DNA of 64,000 nt from Halosimplex rubrum (GTDB taxonomy: Archaea > Halobacteriota > Halobacteria > Halobacteriales > Haloarculaceae), in the NCBI RefSeq assembly GCF_013415885.1, contig NZ_CP058910.1, positions 310,001 through 374,000 on the forward strand, read 5' to 3'. Below the pieces are notes generated by a model. It was not told the DNA's origin. It worked only from the letters and a program-made list of their open reading frames with translations, and ran no database searches. Below, one piece after another: positions 44,752-52,793 of this stretch; within the stretch, counting starts at the first letter, position 1; the number at the start of each line of letters is the position of its first letter. Made by a program: the position numbers and the translations under genes.

Positions 44752-44931
44752 CTACTCGTCGTCCGCCGCGGGCACGACCGCCTCGGCGCCGCAATCGGGA
44801 CACTCGTCGTACTCGGTTGAAAAGCGAGCGTCGCAGGCCTCACACCGGTAGTCGTGACTGTCCTCGGCCGCCTGCTTGGCGCTCTGCTTGAACTCCTCGA
44901 CCTCCCGGCCGAGCCTGTTGAAGATGCCCAT
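44752..44931 (-). CDS. Small zinc-ribbon protein
   Basis: This is a 59-residue protein with a helical N-terminus (FNRLGREVEEFKQSAKQAAE) and a C-terminal zinc ribbon, CEACDARF...CPDCGAE, with two CxxC pairs. Such short proteins are common in haloarchaea; the function is unknown. The chosen ATG is four codons downstream of another in-frame ATG at 44943. Confidence 0.75.
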   Translation of the reverse strand: MGIFNRLGREVEEFKQSAKQAAEDSHDYRCEACDARFSTEYDECPDCGAEAVVPAADDE

Positions 44932-44997
44932 CGGTCGTCCCATAGGAGGGTGCCGATCGGGATAAGCCTCGTGGCGCCCCCGTCCGGTCGCGGTCCC

Positions 44998-46221
44998 CTA
45001 GCCGCCGTCGAAGTGTACGTCGGCGAAGTCGAGGACGGCGTCGAGATACCCCTCGTTCAGGGTGTGACCGGTCTCGCGGCGGTAGTGACAGAGCGAACCG
45101 ACGGTCTCGTCGCCGATCGCGTCATCACCGTACAGCGGGAGGTCGTCGCCGATCCCCTCGGCGCCGAGCAGTTCCCAGACGGGCTCGGCGGCGCGGACGG
45201 CGTCCAGGGCGCGGCCGGGGTTAGTCCAGTAGTCGCGGGCGCCCGCGGTATCGATGAGCGGGCGGGGCGCGACGAGCGCGGCGAGGGAGTGGCTGTCGAC
45301 GGGGAGCCGGTCGACCTGGCCGTCGAAGGCCGCGTAGGTGTCGGCGAACCACCCCGGGAACATCCCGGTGATGTCGCCGATCCCCTCCTGATCGTTGTCG
45401 CGGTCGAGCGCCGTCCCGCCCGTCCCCGACTGGTGGGGCGCGACGAGGCCGACCCGCTCGTCGGTCGCGCCCGCCAGCAGCGCAGCCTTGCCACAGCGGG
45501 AGTGGCCGAGGACGGCGATCTCGCCGGCGCGGACCGCCTCCATCGGACGGAGCGCGTCGACACAGCGCTGGAGCCCCCAGGCCCACGCCGCGAGGACACC
45601 CCACTCGGTACCCGGCGGGCCGGGCAGATCGTCGTCGTAGTACGGGCGGATCCCGTCGGCGGGGTCGCCGCTGTCGGGGTCGACATCGGCGAGTTGGTAG
45701 GTGGCGAAGCCGTAGCCCCGCGAGAGGATCTGGTCGACGCACCAGTAGTCGGCGGCGACGCCGCGCTCGGCGGCCCCGTCCCCGCGGCCGCCGTGTTCGC
45801 GGGCGGTGTCGGTGATCGTGACCGCCGGGTCGTCGACGGCGGCGTGGTTGCCCCGCCAGTTCAACCCCAGCAGGACCGGGACAGACCGACCGGCGTCGAC
45901 GGCGTCGCTCGGCAGGAAGACGGCGAGGGTTATCGAGGGCGCGTCGGCCGGCAGGGCCGCGAACGCGATCTCGGTCTCGACGAGCGTCGCCGCACCGTCG
46001 AGAACGTCCGCGGTGCGCTCGGTCGCCGTCTCGATCTCCGGTGGGTCGGGCGCGTAGCCGTAGACGTAGTGGCGGAGCGACCGGCGGAGTTCCGCCCGGC
46101 GCTCGCGCCAGTCGGCGGCGGTCTCGACGGGGGAGCCGTCGCGGAACTCGAGAAGCGGGGGCAACTCGTCGGTCGGCCGACACCGCGACGGCGGGGGTAA
46201 CTCGTCGTCGTCTCGGGACAC
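44998..46221 (-). CDS. CE15-like alpha/beta-hydrolase (glucuronoyl/acetylxylan esterase family)
   Basis: This is a 407-residue hydrolase starting at GTG, without a signal peptide. The nucleophile elbow is VLGHSRCGKAALLAGA, matching the GHSRxGK motif of bacterial carbohydrate esterase family 15 proteins. The SGTGGTA segment after it, FPGWFADTYAAF and LPVDSHSLAALVAPRPL also align with this family, and the latter holds a candidate catalytic His. The usual second acidic residue is not obvious. In bacteria such enzymes cleave ester links between lignin and glucuronoxylan, or remove acetyl groups. In a haloarchaeon the substrate is unknown. Confidence 0.8.
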   Translation of the reverse strand: MSRDDDELPPPSRCRPTDELPPLLEFRDGSPVETAADWRERRAELRRSLRHYVYGYAPDPPEIETATERTADVLDGAATLVETEIAFAALPADAPSITLAVFLPSDAVDAGRSVPVLLGLNWRGNHAAVDDPAVTITDTAREHGGRGDGAAERGVAADYWCVDQILSRGYGFATYQLADVDPDSGDPADGIRPYYDDDLPGPPGTEWGVLAAWAWGLQRCVDALRPMEAVRAGEIAVLGHSRCGKAALLAGATDERVGLVAPHQSGTGGTALDRDNDQEGIGDITGMFPGWFADTYAAFDGQVDRLPVDSHSLAALVAPRPLIDTAGARDYWTNPGRALDAVRAAEPVWELLGAEGIGDDLPLYGDDAIGDETVGSLCHYRRETGHTLNEGYLDAVLDFADVHFDGG

Positions 46222-46299
46222 GTCCGCCCCGGTCGGCCGCCAGCGACAAGGCGTTTGCCCCCTGTGCGGGGGCGGCGGGCGTCGGGAGACGCCGGCGGG

Positions 46300-46755
46300 C
46301 TACTCGTCGGCGTACTCCTTGCGGAAGCCGCGGAACTCGGTGCGGTGGGCCTCCTCGTCGGCGAGCAGGGTCACCGCCAGGTCCTCGGTGAGCGGGTCGT
46401 CGGCGTCCTCGGCGGCGTCGATGAGGTCGTGGTAGGTCTCGATGGCGTCGGACTCGGCGTCGAGGACGCCGTCGATGACGGCGAGCACGTCCGTCGAGTC
46501 CTCGGGCGGCTGGAGGCTGTCCTGGTGCGCGGTGAACTCCGCCGAGCCCGGAGGGCGAGCCTCCAGCTGCTTGAGTCGCTGACCGATCTCCTCGGCGTGG
46601 CCCAGCTCCTCCTGAATGTCGGTCTGCAGGCTCGCTTTGACCTCTTCGGCGTGGATGCCGTCGAGGACGATCGCGTTCGTCTGGTAGTTCATCACGGTCT
46701 CGATCTCGTCGCTGTAGGCGCGTTTCAGCAGGTCGACGACGCGGTCTGAGGTCAT
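46300..46755 (-). CDS. Ferritin-like diiron protein
   Basis: This is a 151-residue four-helix protein. The metal ligands appear as two E-x-x-H motifs, QEELGHAEE and DEEAHRTEF, with acidic partners in SDEIETVMNYQ and ESDAIETYHD, as in the ferritin/rubrerythrin superfamily. No rubredoxin domain is present, so it is closer to bacterioferritin- or Dps-like proteins. Its role in iron storage or peroxide handling is inferred. An ATG 18 codons upstream gives an unlikely extension. Confidence 0.8.
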   Translation of the reverse strand: MTSDRVVDLLKRAYSDEIETVMNYQTNAIVLDGIHAEEVKASLQTDIQEELGHAEEIGQRLKQLEARPPGSAEFTAHQDSLQPPEDSTDVLAVIDGVLDAESDAIETYHDLIDAAEDADDPLTEDLAVTLLADEEAHRTEFRGFRKEYADE

Positions 46756-46923
46756 AACAGTCGGAGGTACGGTCGCCAGCGTGATAGGGGTGTCGCGGGA
46801 GACGGTCACGCGGTCGCGCGAAGCGAGGAGCGTCCACGGGCAGCGACCGAGTCACCGCAGTCGACCACAGCGAGCCGTTCCGGGAGGCCAACGGCTTTCG
46901 GCGTGGGCGACTGGTCCGCGTCG

Positions 46924-47064
46924 ATGACACGCTCGGCCGTCCAGCTGTACGCGCTCCGCGACGTCGACCGCCCGTTCACCGAGGTCCTCGAACTGGTCGC
47001 CGACGCCGGCTTCGACAACGACAGCGAGTGGCTGATCTACGAGTACGAGGGCGCGAACCGTTGA
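46924..47064 (+). pseudogene. Internally deleted sugar-phosphate isomerase/epimerase remnant
   Basis: This is a 46-codon open frame. Its first 30 residues (QLYALRDVDRPFTEVLELVADAGFD) look like the N-terminal strand-helix of xylose-isomerase-like TIM-barrel proteins. The remainder (DSEWLIYEYEGANR) looks like the far C-terminal region of the same family. About 200 central residues that should lie between are missing, yet the frame is intact. I read it as a gene collapsed by internal deletion; a genuine tiny protein is less likely. Confidence 0.6.
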
Positions 47065-47124
47065 CTCGCTGGAGCGGGCGGGCGAGCGGACGAACGGCCT
47101 CGTCTGAGCGGCGGCGACCGACCG

Positions 47125-47931
47125 CTACGCGTTCCAGGGGCCGAACGCGGGGTCGATGACGCGGTGCTCGCGCTCGACGTCGTCGATGCGGGCGATATCC
47201 TCGTCGTCGAGTTCGAGGTCGCGAGCGGCGACGTTCTGGCGCATGTGCTCGCGGCTGCTGGCCTTGGGGACGACGGCGACGTTGTCCTTCGAGCAGAGCC
47301 AGGCGAGCGACACCGTCGCGGGCGTGGCGTCGTGTTTCTCTGCCACCTCGCGGACGGCGGGCACGTCGAACACCGCGCCCTGCGCGAGCGGGGAGTAGGC
47401 GACCAGCCAGTGGTCGTGTTCGCGGGCGTAGGCACGCAGTTCGTCCTGCTGGAGGAGAGGATGGCACTCGACCTGGTGGGCGGCGACCGGTGCGTCGAGG
47501 GAGTCGCGGGCCTCGTCGAGCAGGTCGGGCGTGAAGTTCGACAGCCCGACGTGGCGGACGACGCCCTCGTCGCGCAGTTCGTCGAGCGCCCGCAGCGTCT
47601 CGTCGGGGTCGTAGCTGTCGGCCGGCCAGTGGACGTACAGCAGGTCGATTGCGTCGACGCCGAGGCGGTCGCGGCTCGCCGCGGCCGTCTCGAGCACGTC
47701 CGCGTAGGCGAGGTTGCCGGCGGCGAGCTTCGTCGCGACGAAGACGTCCTCGCGGTCGACGGCGGCGTCGGCGATCCCCTCGCCGACGTAGGTCTCGTTG
47801 TCGTAGTCCTGAGCGGTGTCGACGTGGCGGTACCCCTCGTCGAGGGCGGTCGCGACGTTGTCGCGCCACTGACCGCGGTCGTCGTCGGAGTACGTGCCCA
47901 GCCCGATCCGTGGGAGCGCGTCGGTCGGCAT
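47125..47931 (-). CDS. Aldo/keto reductase
   Basis: This is an NAD(P)H-dependent oxidoreductase of 268 residues. The catalytic tetrad is visible: Asp and Tyr in HVDTAQDYDNE, Lys in VATKLAAGN and His in LLYVHWPAD. The cofactor region is VVPKASSREHMRQN. It resembles 2,5-diketo-gluconate reductase-like enzymes. The physiological substrate is unknown. The start MPTDALPRIGLGTYS fits the family; longer frames upstream are not conserved in appearance. Confidence 0.9.
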   Translation of the reverse strand: MPTDALPRIGLGTYSDDDRGQWRDNVATALDEGYRHVDTAQDYDNETYVGEGIADAAVDREDVFVATKLAAGNLAYADVLETAAASRDRLGVDAIDLLYVHWPADSYDPDETLRALDELRDEGVVRHVGLSNFTPDLLDEARDSLDAPVAAHQVECHPLLQQDELRAYAREHDHWLVAYSPLAQGAVFDVPAVREVAEKHDATPATVSLAWLCSKDNVAVVPKASSREHMRQNVAARDLELDDEDIARIDDVEREHRVIDPAFGPWNA

Positions 47932-48040
47932 CGTCCGCCCCGTCGGACTCGGCCGTCTTCGGGGTACCGGTCGCGGCAGCGTCTCGAGAGACTGCGACGG
48001 ATCGGTGGACACATGGGCGACGACGGTCCAACCCAGCACG

Positions 48041-48703
48041 ATGGACATCGACTGGCGGGCGCGGGCGAGCGAGGTGTGGACCGTCCCGAACCTGATCTCG
48101 CTCTCCCGGCTGCCACTCGTGGCGGGGATCGTCCTCGCCGTGGACTCCCCGGTTCGCTACGCGCTGTTCGCGCTCGTCGTCCTCTCGGACGGCGTCGACG
48201 GCTGGGTGGCCCGCCGGCTCGACCAGACGACGGAACTCGGCGCGCTCATGGACCCGGCGCTGGACAAGCTCACCGCCCTGGTCCTCGTCGTCGCCCTCTT
48301 TCCGGCGACGGGGCTCGACGCCGCCTATCTGGTCTTCTTCTTCGCGCGGGACGCCTTCGTCGTGGCGCTGGTTCCCCTGGTCCCCGTGCTCGCCTTCGAG
48401 ACCGAGAAGGTGAAAGCGCGGCTGCCGGGGAAGGTCGTCACGAACCTGCAGTTCCTGGCGATGGTGGCGATGCTGGTGCCGGCCGTCGCGGCGACCGAGG
48501 CGCTGCTCTGGGCGCTCGCGGTCGCCTCGGCGGTCGCGATCACCGACTACGTCGTCTTCGTGGCGCGCGAGCAGACCGACCGCGGGTGGGTCAACGACTG
48601 GCGCGGGACGGCGGTCGCGGCCGTCGCCGTCACCCTGACGTTCGCCGTCGTCGTGCGGCTGCTGCTCGCCGATCAGCTCGCCGAGGCGCTAGCGGCGCTG
48701 TAG
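48041..48703 (+). CDS. CDP-alcohol phosphatidyltransferase
   Basis: This is a membrane enzyme of 220 residues that joins a CDP-activated lipid to an alcohol. The full family motif D-x2-DG-x2-AR-x8-G-x3-D-x3-D is present in DGVDGWVARRLDQTTELGALMDPALD. About five to six transmembrane helices follow. It may make archaetidylglycerol phosphate or archaetidylinositol-type headgroups; the acceptor cannot be determined. It is divergent from the aldo/keto reductase. Confidence 0.9.
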   Translation: MDIDWRARASEVWTVPNLISLSRLPLVAGIVLAVDSPVRYALFALVVLSDGVDGWVARRLDQTTELGALMDPALDKLTALVLVVALFPATGLDAAYLVFFFARDAFVVALVPLVPVLAFETEKVKARLPGKVVTNLQFLAMVAMLVPAVAATEALLWALAVASAVAITDYVVFVAREQTDRGWVNDWRGTAVAAVAVTLTFAVVVRLLLADQLAEALAAL

Positions 48704-48741
48704 ACCCGGAACGGCGCTGTGGGGCGGGAGACCGGCGACGG

Positions 48742-49539
48742 CTAGAGGAGGCCGCCGTCGCTCCCGTAGGCGTTCATGTCGGCGAAGCGGTCGGGGTAGT
48801 CGCCGGCGGGGTGGGTCGGCTCGTCGCCGGGGAGGACGACGCGCTTGAACTTGTCGTGGGAGTTCTCCCAGCCCAGATGGGCGAACTCGACGCGCCGTTT
48901 GAGCTGGTGGACGAAGCCGTCGCGGTGGTACATCCGGCGGGGGGCGCCCGAGCGCAGCGCCGCGACGAGGTCGGACGCGGTGTCGACGGGGCGGTCGAAG
49001 GCGACCCAGGCCTCGCCGATCGTGGCCGTGAGGTGGGCGTACGACGAGAGGAAGGTCGGCAGCCCCGACTCGCGGGCGATCTCGCGGGCGCGGCGGTCGT
49101 CCCACGGCCAGTGTTTCGGGTTGTACACCTCGACGGCGTCGATGTCGTCGGCGTGGCCGGCGATGTCCCCTTCGGTCATGCTGAGCGTGAGGAACTCGGG
49201 GTGAGGGACCAGCACGGCGGCGTCGTGGCCGGCGATCTCGGCCATGGTGTCCTCGAAGCTGAGGAAGTCGGGGACCGGTTCGTCGGGGTCGACGGCGAGG
49301 ACGTGCTTGCGGGTGGACCACTTGCCGGTGAAGTACTCCCGGCCGGGCACCACCAGGAGGTCGTCGTCGGAGAAGCGAGCGGCGCGCTCGCGGATCGTCG
49401 AGAGGTGGGTGAAGTGGGGGGCGTAGACGATGGCGTCGAGGCCGACGGCCTTGGCCCGGCGGACGACCCCCTCGTCCAAGACCTTGACGTGGAGGTCGAC
49501 GCGGGACTCCCCGTCGGTCGATGCGCCACCCTGAGCCAT
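48742..49539 (-). CDS. PHP-type metal-dependent hydrolase
   Basis: This is a 265-residue protein with PHP-like metal motifs: DLHVK near the N-terminus, YAPHFTHLSTIRERAARF, VPHPEFLTLS in the middle and SSYAHLTATIG later. The fold is a TIM-like barrel in the histidinol-phosphatase/PolC-N superfamily. The substrate is unknown; possibilities include phosphoesters. A TATA box is well placed for a leaderless mRNA. Confidence 0.82.
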   Translation of the reverse strand: MAQGGASTDGESRVDLHVKVLDEGVVRRAKAVGLDAIVYAPHFTHLSTIRERAARFSDDDLLVVPGREYFTGKWSTRKHVLAVDPDEPVPDFLSFEDTMAEIAGHDAAVLVPHPEFLTLSMTEGDIAGHADDIDAVEVYNPKHWPWDDRRAREIARESGLPTFLSSYAHLTATIGEAWVAFDRPVDTASDLVAALRSGAPRRMYHRDGFVHQLKRRVEFAHLGWENSHDKFKRVVLPGDEPTHPAGDYPDRFADMNAYGSDGGLL

Positions 49540-49561
49540 GCCACGAACTACGCAAGCCGGA

Positions 49562-49570
49562 CTTTATGTG
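49562..49570 (-). promoter_or_regulatory. TATA box of the PHP gene
   Basis: The minus strand reads ACATAAAGT, centred about 27 bases before the ATG at 49539. Confidence 0.55.
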
Positions 49571-49589
49571 TTACGAAGCCGGGAAGCGC

Positions 49590-49605
49590 GCAGTCGGGCG
49601 ACTGC
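49590..49605 (-). terminator. Hairpin after the 49655-50092 gene
   Basis: GCAGTCG-GG-CGACTGC forms a seven-base stem 50-65 bases past the stop codon at 49655 and just ahead of the PHP promoter. It could separate the two transcripts. No T tract is evident. Confidence 0.4.
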
Positions 49606-49654
49606 GGGCCGGCGGCGCGTCGCGCGGTGCGCGGCCGGCTCGCCGGCGGGACAG

Positions 49655-50092
49655 CTACCGGAACTTCCGGGCGAGGTCGGCCAGTCCGGCGGCCTTGCGG
49701 CCGGCGGCGAGGAACGAGCCGAGGACGACCATGAAGACGTAGAGGCCCAGCGTCGAGAGCCAGACGACGAGCATGGCGGCGACGGCAGCCCAGTTGTTCA
49801 GGTAGTAGAAGGCGCCGATGGTCATCGCGGTGCCGTAGAGGAGCACGAGGTAGGGACCCCACCCGGTCGCGTGGCCGCGGCGCTGGCGTTTGCGGACGTA
49901 GCGGCGGAGCTCCTCGCGGATGTCGTCGCGGTGGACCGTCTTCTCGTCGATGCGGGTCCGCAGCGCATCCAGTTCCTCGCGGAGCTCGTTGACTTCGGCG
50001 TCAACCCCCGCCTCTTCCGACCCCGGACTCGGGGAGGCCGTGCGCTCGTCGCCCGCGGCGGAGTCGTCGTCGGCACCAGTGTCGGCGGTCAT
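49655..50092 (-). CDS. Small membrane protein with coiled-coil N-terminus
   Basis: This is a 145-residue protein. It has an acidic tail, then a short coiled coil (EVNELREELDALRTRIDEK), a basic segment (RRYVRKRQRRGHATG) and two hydrophobic helices (YLVLLYGTAMTIGAFYYL and AAMLVVWLSTLGLYVFMVVL). It is a recurrent haloarchaeal hypothetical in my recollection, with no known role. Its ATG overlaps the stop of the YihY/BrkB gene by four bases, so the two membrane proteins probably act together. Confidence 0.75.
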   Translation of the reverse strand: MTADTGADDDSAAGDERTASPSPGSEEAGVDAEVNELREELDALRTRIDEKTVHRDDIREELRRYVRKRQRRGHATGWGPYLVLLYGTAMTIGAFYYLNNWAAVAAMLVVWLSTLGLYVFMVVLGSFLAAGRKAAGLADLARKFR

Positions 50093-50952
50093 GGGCGCGT
50101 ACCTCCACTGTCGCCTGGCTCCCCCTTGGTGTTGGTGGTCCGGCGCCCCCGGTCGGCCAACACCGCGTTCACCGCCGCCCCCACCAACAGGACCGTCGCC
50201 CCCGCGTAGTACCACGTCACCAGCAACAGGACGACCCCCAACACCCCGTACACGTCGAACTGGCCGGCCATCCCCGCGTAGAGCCGGAATCCGGTCCCCA
50301 GCAGCGTCCAGCCGACCGCCGCGAAGACGGTCCCCGGGAGCGCCTCGCGGAGGTCGGCGTCGGTGTCGGGGAAGATCACGAACAGCGGGAAGAAGACGAC
50401 GCTCAACACGACGACCAGGGCGACGGTTCCGAGGGAGCCGGCCAGCGCGACCCCGGCGTAGCTGACGGCGACGCCGACGCCCACGAGCGCCGCCAGCCCG
50501 AACCCGACCGCGCCCAGCGCGACCGCCGCGTCACGCACTTTGCCCACCATCGACTCCGCCGCCTCCGTCCCGTAGATCCGCGAGAACGCGATGTCCAGCC
50601 CGCGGAACACCTTCAGCGTGCTCCAGGCGAGCAGCGCGACGCCGACGAGCGTCGCCGGCGTCGCCCCCGCGGCGTCGACCAGCGTCGACCGCACCAGGTC
50701 CTGGCCAACCGGCGAGAGCGCGCTCCCGGTCGCCGCCACGACCTCGGCGGCCAGTTCCGGGCCGCCCAGCGTCGACGCCACGACCAGCAACAGCAGCAGC
50801 GCCGGCAGCAGCGACACGAACGCGTAGTAGGCGATGCCCGCCGCCAGGAAGGTGACTTCCCGCTCGCGCACGAGCGCGACGACGGCCCTGCCGACGGCGA
50901 CCGCTTCCCGGCCGCCCGCTCGCGCCCGCTCGCCGACCGACTCCGGTTGCAC
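50089..50952 (-). CDS. YihY/BrkB family membrane protein
   Basis: This is an integral membrane protein of 287 residues with about six helices. Family features are AGIAYYAFVSLLPALLLLLVV in the first helix and YGVLGVVLLLVTWYYAGATVLLVGAAVNAV near the end. The family is named from bacterial homologues once mistaken for RNase BN; the molecular function is not established. It starts at GTG and is coupled to the downstream small membrane protein. Confidence 0.9.
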   Translation of the reverse strand: MQPESVGERARAGGREAVAVGRAVVALVREREVTFLAAGIAYYAFVSLLPALLLLLVVASTLGGPELAAEVVAATGSALSPVGQDLVRSTLVDAAGATPATLVGVALLAWSTLKVFRGLDIAFSRIYGTEAAESMVGKVRDAAVALGAVGFGLAALVGVGVAVSYAGVALAGSLGTVALVVVLSVVFFPLFVIFPDTDADLREALPGTVFAAVGWTLLGTGFRLYAGMAGQFDVYGVLGVVLLLVTWYYAGATVLLVGAAVNAVLADRGRRTTNTKGEPGDSGGTRP

Positions 50953-51093
50953 GCTCTCGTCTGCGGGCCTGGGCCACTAATAGCCGCGGGCTCCGGCCGT
51001 CGGTCCCGGTCCGACGGGCGGCGCTCGCGTCTCAGTCCGGTGGTCAGACCGCGTGACGAAAGGACCAAGGCGCGCCCGCCGTCCCGTAGGTGT

Positions 51094-51483
51094 ATGGACC
51101 GGGGACTCGACGAGGTCGTGATGCGCGGGACGGTCGTCCTGCTCGCCGGGGGCTTGCTCCTGGTCGCCGCCGGATCGGCGGGCGTCACCGGCTCGCTCGC
51201 GCTCGCAGTCGCGCTCGTCCTCGTCGGCCTCGCCCTCTATCTCGTCTCCGAGCGGGTCGGCTCGACCGAACGGGACGGCGGCCTCGGGCCGCGCGAGGTC
51301 GCGACCGACGTCTGGCTCGGCCCGTTCCTCGCGGCCGCCGTCGTCGGCGTCTACCTCGGCGCGACCGCCGGCGAGGTGCAGGCGCTGGGCGGCCTCCTCG
51401 GCCTCGTCGGCATGCTCAACTACTTCCTGCGACCGTTCTACCACCTGCTGTACGGCTTCACTCGGCGCGTCCGCGCGCTCTGA
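51094..51483 (+). CDS. Small four-helix membrane protein
   Basis: This is a 129-residue protein with about four hydrophobic helices (VVLLAGGLLLVAAGSAGV, ALAVALVLVGLALYLV, LGPFLAAAVVGVYLGAT, QALGGLLGLVGMLNYFL). I do not recognise a family. It is divergent from the YihY/BrkB gene. Its TGA stop is followed in the same frame by 20 further sense codons and a second stop, discussed under the following feature. Confidence 0.7.
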   Translation: MDRGLDEVVMRGTVVLLAGGLLLVAAGSAGVTGSLALAVALVLVGLALYLVSERVGSTERDGGLGPREVATDVWLGPFLAAAVVGVYLGATAGEVQALGGLLGLVGMLNYFLRPFYHLLYGFTRRVRAL

Positions 51484-51583
51484 GAGGACCTGATCGCCAC
51501 GGTCGCCGAGGACCTGTCGGTCGAGTTCCGCCAGGACGAGTGCTGAGGGGTATCCACGGGACGAGTGCTGAGGGGTATCCACG
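51484..51583 (+). repeat. In-frame post-stop coding remnant with exact tandem 25-base repeat
   Basis: After the stop at 51481-51483, the same frame continues EDLIATVAEDLSVEFRQDEC and then stops again. This reads like a real C-terminus. The end of it, with 12 bases of flanking DNA, is duplicated exactly in tandem: 51534-51558 and 51559-51583. Thus the second stop and its context occur twice. It may be a gene remnant or an ancient longer C-terminus cut off by a stop mutation. Confidence 0.55.
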
Positions 51584-51611
51584 CCCCGCCTCGCCCCCGG
51601 CCGCGCCGCGG

Positions 51612-52730
51612 TCAGTCCTCGACGGCGGCGGCGCGCATCTCGGTCACGTCGGCGTCGGTCTTGAACGTCGTCCCGCCGTAGTGAGTGCGCGAGGCCGCGT
51701 GGCCCGCGTCGCGCAGTCGCCCGACGAACTCGTCCATGGCGACGGCGCCGACGCCCCAGCGCTTGCACAGCCGGTGCTGGTCGTAGTGGGTCGGCTCGTC
51801 GAGCTCCGCGGCGACCGTCTCGCAGAGCTCGCGGGCCCGTTCGGCGGTGCCCATCCCGTCGTCGACTTCCTCGCGGACCGCCTCGGCGAACTCCGGGTCG
51901 CAGGTCCGTCCCAGCCAGATGGGGCCGGCCGTCTGGATCGCCTCGCCGCACTCGGGACACCACTCGGTCGGGTCGGCGATCAGCCCGGGCGTCGCCTCGC
52001 GGTAGAGGCAGTGCTCGCAGTGGTCGACGTAGCCGAGTTCGTCGACGAGAGCGTTGGCCGCTCGCGCGCCCGAGTCCAGCCGGAGGTAGGTGCGGGCGTA
52101 GTGTTTCGTGGCGTGGCTGAACACGGGCCGGGCGGCCAGGTCGTAGCGGGCGGCGGTGCGCACGAGCGCCGAGAGCAGCACGCGCATGCCCATCTCGGCG
52201 TGGTACTCGGTGTTTCGCGGGACCGCCGAGTAGTGGCGGACGCCGCTCTCGAAGTGGGCGCCACAGAGCGGTGCGGTGTCGGTCGCGGTGATACAGACCA
52301 GGCGGCTCGCCCCCCTGAATGCGGCGTCGGCGAAGGGGATGGGGGTGCCGAACGGGTCCACGTCCACCACGTCGAACGTCTCCTCGTGCATGACGGCGTT
52401 GGCGTCGCGGTGGAGGACCCGCCCCTCCAGATCGTTGCGCGCCATGTTCTCGCGGGCGAGGTCGACCGCGTCGGGGTCCACGTCGCAACAGGTCGCGTCG
52501 AACCCCTCGGCGGCGGCGCGAACGCCGCGGATCCCGGAGGCGGCGTTGGCGTCGAGGTAGCGGGGGGTGCGGTCGGCGTCGTCCGTCCGCTCGGCCTCCA
52601 TCGCGCGCAGGACGGCGACGGTCAGGTCGCGGTTGAGCTCCTGAACGGGGTTGAAGAACACGTTCTCTCCCACGCCGGCGTCGGCCTGTTCGGGAACCTC
52701 GACCGTCACGTCGCCCTCGGTCACGCGCAT
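51612..52730 (-). CDS. trm1: tRNA (guanine(26)-N2)-dimethyltransferase
   Basis: This methylates G26 of tRNA using SAM, 372 residues. Features are [20 protein letters not shown] near the start, [18 protein letters not shown] as the SAM-binding loop, [14 protein letters not shown] as the catalytic region and a zinc ribbon with CEHCLY and CPECGE pairs. The Trm1-specific C-terminal region ([16 protein letters not shown]) is present. The chosen ATG is 11 codons inside a longer basic frame. Confidence 0.95.
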   Translation of the reverse strand: MRVTEGDVTVEVPEQADAGVGENVFFNPVQELNRDLTVAVLRAMEAERTDDADRTPRYLDANAASGIRGVRAAAEGFDATCCDVDPDAVDLARENMARNDLEGRVLHRDANAVMHEETFDVVDVDPFGTPIPFADAAFRGASRLVCITATDTAPLCGAHFESGVRHYSAVPRNTEYHAEMGMRVLLSALVRTAARYDLAARPVFSHATKHYARTYLRLDSGARAANALVDELGYVDHCEHCLYREATPGLIADPTEWCPECGEAIQTAGPIWLGRTCDPEFAEAVREEVDDGMGTAERARELCETVAAELDEPTHYDQHRLCKRWGVGAVAMDEFVGRLRDAGHAASRTHYGGTTFKTDADVTEMRAAAVED

Positions 52731-52793
52731 ACGCCCACGACTCCGGCGACGGCGAAAAGCCATGCGTTTGCCGCTCGTCCCGGCCTGCTCGGC

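Noticed and set aside
47164-49734. An 856-codon plus-strand frame across the aldo/keto reductase and PHP genes
   Set aside because: It crosses three well-supported genes, including the CDP-alcohol phosphatidyltransferase in another frame, and has no recognisable domain.
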